A stretch of 64,000 nt of DNA from CALOBA01 sp942491465. GTDB lineage: Bacteria; Pseudomonadota; Gammaproteobacteria; Chromatiales; Chromatiaceae. Numbering within the stretch: position 1 is the stretch's first letter; every line of letters begins with the position of its first letter. A program made the translations under genes and the position numbers. The DNA is taken from contig CALOBA010000064.1 of NCBI GenBank assembly GCA_942491465.1, positions 1-64,000 of the forward strand. The letters are read 5' to 3'. The notes under the pieces were generated by a model. The model saw only the letters and a list, made by a program, of their open reading frames with translations. It made no database searches and had not been told where the DNA came from. Positions 25,313 to 35,772 of this stretch are shown one piece after another.

Positions 25313-27196
25313 ATGCCCAACCCGAGACTCCTGCTCCTGGCCGGCTTGGCCTTTATATTGGCCTGCCCCCGGGCGAGCGGCGCGGCCGACAAGCCCAACA
25401 TCCTCTGGATCAGCGCAGAAGACATCGGCCCCGATCTGGGCAGCTATGGCGACCCGTTGGCCCGGACGCCGAATCTGGATGCGCTTGCGGCGGACGGGCT
25501 GCGCTTCGAGCACGCCTACGCCAACTTCCCGGTCTGCGCCCCGGCACGCTCGACGCTGATCTTCGGCATCTACGCCAGCACGTTGGGCACCGAGCACATG
25601 CGCAGCTTCCGCCCGGTACCGCGCTGGTTCAGGCTCCTGCCGCAGTACCTGCGCCAAGCCGGCTACTACTGCAGCAACAACCACAAGACCGATTACAACT
25701 TTCGCGGCAACTGGGGGGCGGCCTGGAACGCATCCGGCCCCGATGCCCACTGGCGCAACCGCCCCCCGGGTCGGCCGTTCTTCAGCGTCTTCAATATCGA
25801 GACCACGCACGAAGCCCGCCTCAAGCCGGCCCACGTCGATGAGGACGTGGCCGCGGGCATCGTGCCCGCCGAGCCCCGCGTCGCGCCGGAGCAGGTGGTG
25901 CTGCCGCCGTACTATCCCGATGTGAAGGCCCTCCGCACCGACCGGGCACGCCTGTACGACTTGATCGACGCCATGGATGCCGAGGTCGGCACCCTGCTGG
26001 GACAGCTCGAGACCGATGGCCTGGCCGACGACACCATCGTCCTGTTCTTTAGCGATCACGGCGGCAGCCTGCCGCGCAGCAAGCGCTTCGTCTACGACAC
26101 CGGGACCCGGGTGCCGCTGATCCTGCGCATCCCGGAGCGCTTCGCCGATCTCGCGCCCGAAGGCCGCACCGGGGTCAGCGAGCGACTGGTCTCGTTCGTC
26201 GATTTCGCCCCGACCATGCTCCGCGTTGCCGGCATGCTCCGCCCGCCGCAGATGCAGGGTCGCGCGTTTCTCGGTGAGCCTGTGGACGCGCCGCGCGCGA
26301 CGGTCTTGCTCGGCCGGGGCCGCATGGACGAGCGCGGGGATCTGGTGCGCGCGGTGACCGACGGAAACTGGCGTTATGTGCGCAACTTCCAGCCGCAGCG
26401 CCCGGAAGGGCGGTATCTCCAATTCCCGTTCGAGATGCAGCGCGGCTGGAAGGCCTGGCGGCGGGCCTGCGAGGACGATCGCTGCGATCCGCAGCAGCAG
26501 GCGTTCTGGCTGCCTCGGCCCGCCGAGATGCTGTTCCATACCGCCGTCGACCCCTGGGAGGTCGACGATCTGGCCGCCGATCCCGAGCAGCAGGGACGCG
26601 CCTACAGCATGCGCCAGGCCTTGATCAGGCGTCTCATCGAGACCCGGGATACGGGCTTCATCCCCGAGAGCATGCTCGATACCCTCAGTCGGCCGCGAAC
26701 GCCGTATGACTATGCCCAAGGCCCCGACTACCCGATCGCGCGCATCGTCGGCACCGCCTTCGCCGCGACCGATCCGCGACGGTCGTCGGGCAAGTCGCTG
26801 TTGCCGCTGCTCGACGACCCGCATCCGGTGATCCGTTACTGGGCGCTGATGGGTCTTGTCCTCGACCCTGACTTCGCCGCGACGGCGCCTGCGGCGTTGC
26901 TTCGCATCGGCGCCGATGATGCCTTCCCCGCCAATCGGGCCGCAGCCGCCGCCGCCTTGGCGGGCATCGGCGAAGAGGCGCCGGCGCGCTCCATCCTGCT
27001 GGAGCTGTTGCGGCACGACCATGACATGGCCGTGCTCGACGCGATGAACAGGATCGAGGACCTGGATGGGGTCGATGCGGTCCCGATCGATGAGATAGAC
27101 CGCATCATCAGCGCACGCAAGACCCATCCTTGGTCCGCTCGGCTCGCCGATCACTGGCACGCTCAACGCGGCTGGCGGCGCTGGTGGCCATGGTGA
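25313..27196 (+). CDS. Secreted sulfatase with C-terminal HEAT-like region
   Basis: The 627-residue protein has a signal peptide (MPNPRLLLLAGLAFILACPR) ending near Ala24-Ala25. Its alkaline-phosphatase-like sulfatase domain begins KPNILWISAEDIGPDLG, holding the metal-binding Asp. The CAPARS motif near residue 75 fits the Cys-x-Pro-x-Arg formylglycine site, and FFSDHGGSLPRSKRF supplies further metal and substrate contacts. Residues ~490-610 form short helical repeats (HPVIRYWALMGL). It probably cleaves a sulfate ester or sulfamate in the periplasm; the substrate is unknown. It needs a formylglycine-generating or anaerobic maturase, not present here. Confidence 0.85.
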   Translation: MPNPRLLLLAGLAFILACPRASGAADKPNILWISAEDIGPDLGSYGDPLARTPNLDALAADGLRFEHAYANFPVCAPARSTLIFGIYASTLGTEHMRSFRPVPRWFRLLPQYLRQAGYYCSNNHKTDYNFRGNWGAAWNASGPDAHWRNRPPGRPFFSVFNIETTHEARLKPAHVDEDVAAGIVPAEPRVAPEQVVLPPYYPDVKALRTDRARLYDLIDAMDAEVGTLLGQLETDGLADDTIVLFFSDHGGSLPRSKRFVYDTGTRVPLILRIPERFADLAPEGRTGVSERLVSFVDFAPTMLRVAGMLRPPQMQGRAFLGEPVDAPRATVLLGRGRMDERGDLVRAVTDGNWRYVRNFQPQRPEGRYLQFPFEMQRGWKAWRRACEDDRCDPQQQAFWLPRPAEMLFHTAVDPWEVDDLAADPEQQGRAYSMRQALIRRLIETRDTGFIPESMLDTLSRPRTPYDYAQGPDYPIARIVGTAFAATDPRRSSGKSLLPLLDDPHPVIRYWALMGLVLDPDFAATAPAALLRIGADDAFPANRAAAAAALAGIGEEAPARSILLELLRHDHDMAVLDAMNRIEDLDGVDAVPIDEIDRIISARKTHPWSARLADHWHAQRGWRRWWPW

Positions 27197-27520
27197 GTGA
27201 GTGGAGGGCGGCAGCACCCCAGCGACATCGTCAAACCCTGGTTTATCCGCATTGAATAGCCCATCCCTTGTACGGTTTTCCAAGGGGCGAGACCGAGGTT
27301 CAGCTCGATGCCGACGCGCAAGCGCTGGCCCGCATGCTGCCGGCCCTGGGCGCCGGTCCCTGGTCCTATCGCATCGCCGGAATCGCCACCGTGGCCGGCG
27401 TGATCCCGATCCCGTACCGATATTCAGGCACCATCGATCCATCCGGCATCCGCCCCTGGTGAGGCCCCCGATGTCGGTTGCGAGCCGTCTCGCCCTGTCG
27501 GCTTGATCTGCGCCCCTCCT
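27197..27520. other. Intergenic region with a small unassigned frame
   Basis: A TTG-started frame (27268-27462, plus) reads GETEVQLDADAQALARMLPA and then IAGIATVAGVIPIPYRYSG. It looks partly protein-like but matches no family I know, and its ribosome-binding site is poor. It may be a fragment or chance. Confidence 0.25.
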
Positions 27521-27524
27521 TGAT

Positions 27525-27543
27525 TTGCACCATAACGGTGCAA
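27525..27543. promoter_or_regulatory. NtrC binding site upstream of glnA
   Basis: TTGCACCATAACGGTGCAA is a perfect 7-bp-arm palindrome with a 5-bp centre, matching the NtrC consensus TGCACC-N5-GGTGCA. It lies about 210 bp upstream of the sigma54 promoter, a normal enhancer distance. A half-site gcaccattatga follows at about 27557. Confidence 0.85.
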
Positions 27544-27750
27544 ATAACCCGCGATCGCACCATTATGATATACGCTGACGGCCCGGACTCCGCCATGTGC
27601 GCCTTATCCGAAGGCGAGCAGCGCTCCGGCGCGAGCCAGTGTCCTCAGGCTCCACCCCGAAAGCTCGACGCAAGCCCCCTGAAACACCGATAAGTCACTG
27701 TGTATTGGCAGCGTGCCCGCCGCCTTCGACGGCCACGGCGCCGCTATGAC

Positions 27751-27764
27751 GGCACGCTTTGTGC
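27751..27764 (+). promoter_or_regulatory. Sigma54 promoter of glnA
   Basis: GGCACGCTTTGTGC has GG and GC separated by 10 nt, matching the -24/-12 consensus GGCAC-N5-TTGC except at one T. The predicted start near 27776 leaves a leader of about 97 nt before glnA. Confidence 0.8.
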
Positions 27765-27872
27765 TATACGCCGTGGAGAACCGGCGCACGTCTGGTCTTT
27801 CCGGTCGATCGCTTAATCCCGATCGGCCCCGTTCCCCTTCTAACTCACCTCGACCACTACTGGGAGAACCAC

Positions 27873-29279
27873 ATGTCTGCAAACGTGATGAAGATGATCA
27901 AAGACGAGGAAGTGAAGTTCGTAGATCTTCGCTTCACGGACACCCGCGGTAAGGAGCAGCATGTGTCCCTGCCCGCCAGCATGGTTGACGATGCCCTGTT
28001 CACCGACGGCAAGATGTTCGACGGCTCCTCCATCGCCGGCTGGAAGGGCATCGAGGAGTCGGATATGGTGCTGATGCCCGAGGCCGACACCGCCGTCATG
28101 GACCCGTTCTCCGATGAGAACACCCTGATCGTGCGTTGCGATATCCTCGAGCCCTCCACCATGCAGGGCTACGAGCGCGACCCGCGCTCGGTGGCCAAGC
28201 GCGCCGAGGCCTATCTGAAGAGCACCGGCATCGCCGACACCGCCTTCTTCGGCCCCGAGCCCGAGTTTTTCGTCCTCGACGACGTGCGCTGGGGTGCCGA
28301 CATGAGCGGCGCGTTCTATAAGGTCGACTCCGATGAGGCCGGGTGGAACTCCGAGCGGGTCTTCGAAGACGGCAACATGGGCCATCGCCCCGGCGTCAAG
28401 GGCGGCTACTTCCCGGTCCCGCCGGTGGACTCGCTGATGGACCTGCGCTCGGCCATGTGCCTGGTGATGGAGGAGATGGGCGTCCCGGTGGAGGTGCATC
28501 ACCACGAGGTCGCCACCGCCGGCCAGTGCGAGATCGGCACCAAGTACACGACCCTGGTGGAGCGCGCCGACTGGAATCAGATCCTCAAGTACTGCGTCCA
28601 GAACGTCGCCGCCGCCTACGGCAAGACCGCGACCTTCATGCCCAAGCCGCTGGTCGGCGACAACGGCAACGGCATGCATGTGCACCAGTCCCTGGGCAAG
28701 GACGGCAACAACATCTTCTCCGGCGACAAATACGGCGGCCTGTCCGAGACCGCGCTGTACTACATCGGCGGCATCATCAAGCACGCCCGCGCCCTGAACG
28801 CCTTCACCAACGCCTCGACCAACTCCTACAAGCGCCTGGTCCCCGGCTTCGAGGCCCCGGTCATGCTCGCCTACTCGGCCCGCAACCGCTCGGCTTCGGT
28901 GCGCATCCCGCATGACGCCAACCCGAAGGCCCGTCGCATCGAGGTCCGCTTCCCGGACTCCACCGGCAACCCGTATCTGTCGTTCGCGGCCATGATGATG
29001 GCCGGCCTCGACGGCATTCTGAACAAGATTCATCCGGGCGACGCCATGGACAAGGACCTCTACGACCTGCCGCCGGAGGAAGAGAAGGCCATCCCGCAGG
29101 TCTGCTACTCGCTGGACATGGCCCTGGATGCGCTGGACAAGGACCGCGAGTTCCTGACCGCCGGCGGCGTCTTTACCGACGATGTCATCGACGGCTACAT
29201 CGCGCTGAAGATGGACGAGGTCACCCGCCTGCGCATGACCACGCACCCCGTCGAGTTCGACATGTACTACAGCCTCTAA
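27873..29279 (+). CDS. glnA: Glutamine synthetase, type I
   Basis: The protein has 468 residues, the usual GS-I length, from the ATG at 27873 after GGGAGAA; the open frame reaching 27759 crosses the promoter. Motifs present: DGSSIAGWKGI, FFGPEPEFFVLDD, the ATP-binding KPLVGDNGNGMHVHQS, NRSASVRIP, and LYDLPPEE with the Tyr adenylylated by GlnE. It condenses ammonia and glutamate with ATP. Regulation at two levels is visible: sigma54/NtrC control upstream and the adenylylation Tyr. The gene is followed by a long palindrome and a terminator, then ntrB-ntrC. Confidence 0.99.
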   Translation: MSANVMKMIKDEEVKFVDLRFTDTRGKEQHVSLPASMVDDALFTDGKMFDGSSIAGWKGIEESDMVLMPEADTAVMDPFSDENTLIVRCDILEPSTMQGYERDPRSVAKRAEAYLKSTGIADTAFFGPEPEFFVLDDVRWGADMSGAFYKVDSDEAGWNSERVFEDGNMGHRPGVKGGYFPVPPVDSLMDLRSAMCLVMEEMGVPVEVHHHEVATAGQCEIGTKYTTLVERADWNQILKYCVQNVAAAYGKTATFMPKPLVGDNGNGMHVHQSLGKDGNNIFSGDKYGGLSETALYYIGGIIKHARALNAFTNASTNSYKRLVPGFEAPVMLAYSARNRSASVRIPHDANPKARRIEVRFPDSTGNPYLSFAAMMMAGLDGILNKIHPGDAMDKDLYDLPPEEEKAIPQVCYSLDMALDALDKDREFLTAGGVFTDDVIDGYIALKMDEVTRLRMTTHPVEFDMYYSL

Positions 29280-29435
29280 GGCGATTGCCGGAAACTTTCA
29301 TACCAGATGACGCAGGATTGACGTTCGCCTTCAAGGAGGGCTGGCGAGAGCATAGCGAGCTATGTGACCGCCAGCCCGACGCCGAAGGCGGGCGTCAAGA
29401 CAAGTCAGATGGTATGAAAGTTGACAGAAATCGCC
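29280..29435 (+). repeat. Long imperfect palindrome immediately after glnA
   Basis: Nested complementary blocks pair in order. These are ggcgatt/aatcgcc (29280-29286 with 29429-29435), aactttcatacca/tggtatgaaagtt (29293-29305 with 29410-29422), a gacg..cgccttc/gaaggcg..cgtc block, ggctggcg/cgccagcc, and catag/ctatg around a cgag loop. The 156-nt stretch starts right at the stop codon. It could be a MITE-like insertion or a 3' mRNA structure. Confidence 0.8.
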
Positions 29436-29488
29436 TAAGGCCGGCCCCGGCATGCCGATCCGCCTGCGGATCGGCGCAGGTTGCCCGA

Positions 29489-29511
29489 ACGCCCCGCAAG
29501 GGGCGTTTTTC
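29489..29511 (+). terminator. Rho-independent terminator of glnA
   Basis: Stem acgcccc/ggggcgt with a gcaa loop and a T-run. It is preceded at 29455-29476 by another strong hairpin (ccgatccgc/gcggatcgg). Confidence 0.85.
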
Positions 29512-29549
29512 GTTGCGGATCACCAGCCCTCTGGGTATCCTTTCGCCCC

Positions 29550-30116
29550 ATGATGCTGCCATCCCCCCGCATTGTGAAACGCCGTCAAGCCGGCCCGCTG
29601 GCGCTGACGATGCTGCTGCTCGCCCCCGGGTCCGCGGCCATCGCCGAGGTCTACAAGGGGATCGGCCCCGACGGGCGGATCTTCTACTCCGATCAGCCCA
29701 TTGACGGCGCCACGCCGGTCGACCTGCCCGATGCGGCCGCGACCGCAGACAACGCGCAGACGACCGACGAGCAGCCCGCGACCGATGATGCCGCGCCGAG
29801 CGCCGGGCCCTATGCCAGCCTTGAGATCCTGACCCCGACCGAAGGCGAGACCATCCGCAACGAGGAACGCGCGATACGGGTCAGCCTGCTGCTGGAGCCG
29901 GCGCTGGAAGACGGGGATCGGCTGAGCATCGAGGTCGACGGCGTGCCGGTGACCGGCACCGACGGCAGGTCCACCCAGGTCCAACTCGGCGGGCTCGCGT
30001 TGGGCTCCCACCGTCTTCAGGTGCGTGTGCTCGATGTCGACGGCGGCGCCGTCGCCCAATCCCCGGTGGTCCATTTCAACATTCGCCGCCCGCTGCCGGA
30101 AACGGCCCTGCCGTAG
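29550..30116 (+). CDS. Secreted DUF4124-domain protein
   Basis: The protein has 188 residues from the ATG at 29550 (or 29553); the frame upstream overlaps the glnA terminator. It has a signal peptide with RIVKRRQ then a hydrophobic stretch ending AAIAE. The DUF4124 core EVYKGIGPDGRIFYSDQP follows, then an acidic Ala/Thr-rich linker, then a beta-rich domain (~90-185) resembling an Ig-like fold. DUF4124 proteins of this position, between glnA and ntrBC, are common in purple sulfur relatives. The function is unknown; it acts outside the inner membrane. Confidence 0.8.
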   Translation: MMLPSPRIVKRRQAGPLALTMLLLAPGSAAIAEVYKGIGPDGRIFYSDQPIDGATPVDLPDAAATADNAQTTDEQPATDDAAPSAGPYASLEILTPTEGETIRNEERAIRVSLLLEPALEDGDRLSIEVDGVPVTGTDGRSTQVQLGGLALGSHRLQVRVLDVDGGAVAQSPVVHFNIRRPLPETALP

Positions 30117-30400
30117 TCTGTCGCTCCAGCCTGGACCGCGGTCATCTTGGCCTGTTCGTCATCGTTGACCGCGAAGGCGCAAAGCAGATCCCGTTGCACC
30201 CGATTGCGGGTGCCGAGCGCCCCCTGGCGTCGGCGCGCACCATAGTAGTGCGCCCCGCGGGCCGTCCGCTGCGCCATCTGGAACGCCCGAAGCGCACAAT
30301 CAGGGTGCAAGCGCCCAAGTGCAGCGCCAGTCTTCCGGTCTGGTGCAGATCTTGCTAGACCCTGGCGAACCCGTCTAGAGACTAGCTGAGCGGCACCGGC
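30117..30400 (+). promoter_or_regulatory. ntrBC upstream region with NtrC-type palindrome
   Basis: At 30235-30253 GCGCACCATAGTAGTGCGC keeps the GCAC-N7-GTGC spacing of the glnA NtrC site, with 6-bp arms. Its position about 150 bp before ntrB suggests autoregulation by NtrC, as at glnL in enteric bacteria. I see no convincing sigma54 promoter here. No gene is supported in this gap. Confidence 0.55.
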
Positions 30401-31481
30401 ATGACAGAGATTTCCGCCAACGACGGCCTCGCGTGGCGTGTCCTCGACAACCTGAACACGGCCGTGCTGCTGTTCGATCACGACCTGCACCTGACCTACA
30501 TCAACCCGGGTGGGGAGTACCTGCTCGCCGTCAGTGCCAAGGTGGTGCTGGGGATCGGGGCCGGACAGCTCGTCCCCTGTCCCGCGGATGCCATGGAAGA
30601 ACGCCTGCGCGAGGCCCTCGATACCCGCCAGCCATTCACCGAGCGTGAGGTGGAGCTGCACCGCCCGGATGGCCAGCCGATCCGCGTCAACTGCACCGTG
30701 CTGCCGTTGCAGACCCCGACCACCAGCGATGAGCTGTTGATGGAGCTGCATCAGGTCGACCGACAGCTGCGCATCACCCGCGAGGAGCACCTGATCACGC
30801 AGCACCAGGCGACCCAGGCCCTGCTGCGCGGTCTCGCCCACGAGATCAAGAACCCCCTGGGCGGGCTGCGCGGCGCGGCCCAGCTGTTGGAGCGCGAGCT
30901 GCCCGACCTGGAGCTGCACGAATACACCCGCATCATCATCGACGAGGCGGATCGGCTGCAGGCCCTGCTCAACCGCATGCTCGGCCCCAATCGGCTGCCG
31001 CAGCGGCGCGAGGCCAACATCCACCACATCGTCGAGCACGTCCGCCAGCTGCTGGAGGCCGAGCTGCCCGACGGACCGGAGCTGATCCGCGACTACGACC
31101 CGAGCATCCCGACCTTCGAGGCCGACCCGGACCGGCTGATCCAGGCCCTGCTCAATCTCGGTCGCAACGCCGCCCGCGCCCTGGTCGAGAGCGGCGCCAA
31201 AGGCCGCATCATCCTGCGCACCCGGGTCCTGCGCCAATTCACCTTGGGTAGCACCCGTCATCGCCTGGTCTTGGGCGTCGAGATCGAGGACAACGGACCG
31301 GGGATTCCCGAATCGCTGAAGGACCGCATCTTCTATCCGATGGTCTCCGGTCGCCCCGGCGGCACCGGCCTGGGGCTGCCCATCGCCCAAGAGCTGATCA
31401 ACCAACACGGCGGACTGATCGAATGCGAGAGCCGCCCCGGCGAGACCATCTTCTACGTCTTCCTTCCACTGGAGTGCCAAG

Positions 31482-32924
<1,443 letters not shown>

Positions 32925-32984
32925 GGGCGTAGGGTGTAGTCGGTGGATGCCCGCGAGTGGAATCCACGCGCCTGCCCGACCGTC

Positions 32985-33968
32985 TCAGGCCCGCTCGATG
33001 GGGAAGGCCAGCACGGCATCGATCCGATCGACGCCGAGCACTTGCATGAGCAGCCGATCAAGCCCCAATGCGACACCGCTGCTGGCCGGCATGCCGGCGG
33101 TCAGCGCAGCCAGCAGGTGCTCGTCGAGCGGGGCGTGCGGCAGACCGAGGTCGGCGCGCCGACGCTGATCGGCCAGAAAGCGCTCGCGCTGCTCGACGGC
33201 GTCGGTCAACTCGTGGAAGCCGTTGGCGATCTCGATGCCGTTGAGATACAGCTCGAAGCGCTCGGCCACCGGAGGATCGCCGCCGATGCGGGCCAGGGCC
33301 GCTTGGCTTGGCGGGTAGTCGCGCAGGAAGCTGATGCCCTCGCGACCCAGGTCGGCCTCCAGGCAGTGGGTCAGCAGCAGGTCGAGCCAGCCGTCGTGGT
33401 CCAGGTCCAAGGTCTCGGCACCGGGGATTTGTCGGTCTCGGGCCTGACGGCGCAGATGGTTGGGCGTTGCCGTCCAGGGATCGATCCCGAGTCGCTCGCG
33501 GAACAGGGCGCGGTAGCGCAGTTCCTCTGCCGGCAGGTCGGGCCGGTCCAGCAGCAGGCGGACCAGATCGGCGACCTCATCCATGAGCTGCTCGATATCC
33601 CATCCCGGTCGGTACCATTCGAGCAGCGTGAATTCCGGGTGGTGCAGCCGGCCGCGCTCGCCGTCGCGAAAGACCTTGCAGACCTGGAAGATCGGCCCGC
33701 TACCGGCGGCCAGCAGCCGCTTCATCGGGAATTCGGGCGAGGTGTGCAGGTAGTGCGTGCCTGCCGCTGCACCGCCGAGATCGGCCCGCAGACTTGCCAG
33801 GGCCGGATCGGTGCCGGCGGCCCGCGACAGGGCCGGCGTTTCGACCTCGAGCAGGCCACGGTGGTCGAAGAACACCCGCAGCCGGCGCAGCATCTCGGCC
33901 CGGGCACGGATGGCGGACAGGCCGCAGGCGGGGGGCCAGGACGGGTCGTTCGCCTGCGTGACGGCCAT
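32985..33968 (-). CDS. epmA: EF-P lysine ligase (PoxA/GenX-type)
   Basis: The protein has 327 residues from the ATG at 33968 (33989 possible). It is a class II lysyl-tRNA synthetase-like core without the N-terminal anticodon-binding domain. Motif 2 appears as FQVCKVFRDGERGRLHHPEF and motif 3 as GVALGLDRLLMQ. LHTSPEFPMKRLL and NGFHELTDA mark the EpmA substrate pocket. It attaches (R)-beta-lysine to EF-P. The gene follows efp by 35 nt on the same strand, and epmB is divergent beside efp. It is convergent with ntrC. Confidence 0.95.
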   Translation of the reverse strand: MAVTQANDPSWPPACGLSAIRARAEMLRRLRVFFDHRGLLEVETPALSRAAGTDPALASLRADLGGAAAGTHYLHTSPEFPMKRLLAAGSGPIFQVCKVFRDGERGRLHHPEFTLLEWYRPGWDIEQLMDEVADLVRLLLDRPDLPAEELRYRALFRERLGIDPWTATPNHLRRQARDRQIPGAETLDLDHDGWLDLLLTHCLEADLGREGISFLRDYPPSQAALARIGGDPPVAERFELYLNGIEIANGFHELTDAVEQRERFLADQRRRADLGLPHAPLDEHLLAALTAGMPASSGVALGLDRLLMQVLGVDRIDAVLAFPIERA

Positions 33969-34003
33969 CTTGGGTGATCGATTCGGCACCGCGGGGGCCG
34001 CGC

Positions 34004-34579
34004 TCAGTCGTCCTTGGCGCGGGAGACGTAGCCGCCGATGCGGGTGTCGACCTTGATCATCTCGTCGATCTGCACGAACAGCGGGACGTTGACCACGGCG
34101 CCGGTCTCCAGCGTCGCCGGCTTGCCGCCGCCGCCGGAGGTGTCGCCCTTCAGGCCGGGGTCGGTCTCGGTGATCCTAAGCACAACGAAGTTCGGCGCCT
34201 CGACGGTGAGCGGCTGGCCGTTGTAGAGGGTCACGGCGCACATGTCCTGCTCCTTGATCCACTTGGCGGCATCGCCGACGGTGGTCGCGTCGGCGGTTAG
34301 CTGCTCGAAGGTCTCGGTGTCCATGAAATGCCACATCTCGCCGTCGTTGTAGAGATACTGTAGGTCGGTATCATGGACATCGGCGGCCTCCACGGAGTCG
34401 CCGGACTTGAAGGTGCGCTCGACGACGCGCCCGGTCTTCAGGTTCTTGATCTTGACCCGATTGAACGCCTGTCCCTTGCCGGGCTTGACGAACTCGTTCT
34501 CGACGATGCTGTATGGGTCCCCATCCAGCATGATCTTGAGTCCGCCCTTGAACTCATTGGTCTTGTAGCCTGCCATCAT
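34004..34579 (-). CDS. efp: Translation elongation factor P
   Basis: The 191-residue protein has the three-domain EF-P length. The modified-lysine loop is FVKPGKGQAF, with the Lys that EpmA/EpmB act on. The C-terminal signature lies around VPLFVQIDEMIKVDTR. It relieves ribosome stalling at polyproline, entering the E site. Two adjacent ATG codons (34579, 34576) could start it. It is the first gene of an efp-epmA unit, with only 30 nt to the divergent epmB start. Confidence 0.97.
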   Translation of the reverse strand: MMAGYKTNEFKGGLKIMLDGDPYSIVENEFVKPGKGQAFNRVKIKNLKTGRVVERTFKSGDSVEAADVHDTDLQYLYNDGEMWHFMDTETFEQLTADATTVGDAAKWIKEQDMCAVTLYNGQPLTVEAPNFVVLRITETDPGLKGDTSGGGGKPATLETGAVVNVPLFVQIDEMIKVDTRIGGYVSRAKDD

Positions 34580-34609
34580 GTCTCTCCAAATCTTCGGGAA
34601 AAACCTTCA

Positions 34610-35650
34610 ATGTTAGCGCGAAAGGCCCGCGGATGTCAGACCCCTGTCTGGCGGCGCGAGCTCGACGAGGCGTTTACCGACCCGCGATCGCTGCTCGCAT
34701 TCGTCGGTCTGCCGGGCGGGGATGCCCCGGCCTGCGAGCAGGCGGCGCGCAGCTTCCGCATGCGCGTGCCGCAAGGCTTTGCGGCCTTGATGGAGCACGG
34801 CAACGCCGCCGACCCACTGCTGCGCCAGTTCCTGCCGAGCGCTGCGGAGATGGCCGCCACACCGGGCTTCAGCACCGACCCTGTGGACGACCGGGCCGCC
34901 CGTACGGCGACGGGCCTGCTGGCCAAGTATCAAGGCCGCGTGCTTGTGCTGGCGACGGCCGAATGCGCGGGGCATTGCCGTTACTGCTTCCGACGGCACC
35001 GACAGGCCTTCCGCCGGCTGCCCGGCAACGCGGCCGCGTTAGGCGCAGATGACTGGGATGAGGCGTTGGCGCGCATCGCCGAATCGCCCGATGTGGATGA
35101 GGTGATCCTCAGTGGCGGCGATCCGCTGCTGCTCGACGATGCGAGCCTGACCGTGCTGATTGCGCGCCTTGCGGCGATCCCGCAGATCCGACGGCTGCGC
35201 CTGCATACGCGCATCCCGGTGCTGTTGCCGAGCCGGGTGACGCCGGGACTGTTGCAGGCCCTGAACACCAGCCGACTCGTGCCGGTCGTGGTCTGCCATA
35301 TCAATCACCCGCGGGAGATCGGCGCGGCATCTGCGCAGGCGTTGTCGCGGCTGCGCCGGGCAACGGCGGCGCTGTTGAATCAGTCCGTATTGCTGGCGGG
35401 CGTCAACGACAGCGCGGCGACCTTGGCCGAGCTCAGCGAGACCCTCTTCGCCCACGGCGTGCTGCCCTACTACTTGCATCAGCTTGACCGTGTCGCGGGG
35501 GCGGCGCACTTCGAGGTCCCCGATGCGCGTGCCCTGGAGATCTTCGATGCGCTGCGCCACGGTCTGCCGGGCTATCTGGTCCCCCGGTTGGTGCGGGAGA
35601 TGCCGGGGAGCCCCTGCAAGCTGCCGCTCGCCGAATGTCTTCCGCGGTGA
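34610..35650 (+). CDS. epmB: EF-P beta-lysylation protein, lysine 2,3-aminomutase-like
   Basis: The protein has 346 residues from the ATG at 34610; the frame upstream runs antisense through efp. It has a radical SAM domain with CAGHCRYCFRRH (CxxxCxxC) and a PLP-binding/aminomutase core including VDEVILSGGDPLLL and LPYYLHQLDRVAGAAHF. EpmB isomerises (S)-alpha-lysine to (R)-beta-lysine for EpmA. Its length fits EpmB rather than the longer KamA. The very short divergent gap to efp leaves room only for overlapping promoters. Confidence 0.94.
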   Translation: MLARKARGCQTPVWRRELDEAFTDPRSLLAFVGLPGGDAPACEQAARSFRMRVPQGFAALMEHGNAADPLLRQFLPSAAEMAATPGFSTDPVDDRAARTATGLLAKYQGRVLVLATAECAGHCRYCFRRHRQAFRRLPGNAAALGADDWDEALARIAESPDVDEVILSGGDPLLLDDASLTVLIARLAAIPQIRRLRLHTRIPVLLPSRVTPGLLQALNTSRLVPVVVCHINHPREIGAASAQALSRLRRATAALLNQSVLLAGVNDSAATLAELSETLFAHGVLPYYLHQLDRVAGAAHFEVPDARALEIFDALRHGLPGYLVPRLVREMPGSPCKLPLAECLPR

Positions 35651-35772
35651 TGCCTGCCGATTCGTGTGGCAGCGCGATTTCGGCAACGAGCAGCCTTCCC
35701 TCGCGGGTGGCCTAGGGCGATAATCCCCAGATTACTCCCGACAGACCGGACACAGGATGCAAGTGCGTTGAC

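Noticed and set aside
25199..27442. Minus-strand open frame of 747 codons
   Set aside because: It is the antisense shadow of the sulfatase gene, which has a signal peptide and catalytic motifs; the shadow has no family-like content.
30193..30213. Another NtrC site (gcacccgattgcgggtgc)
   Set aside because: The palindrome arms are good, but the centre is too long for the GCAC-N7-GTGC spacing, so I did not call it.
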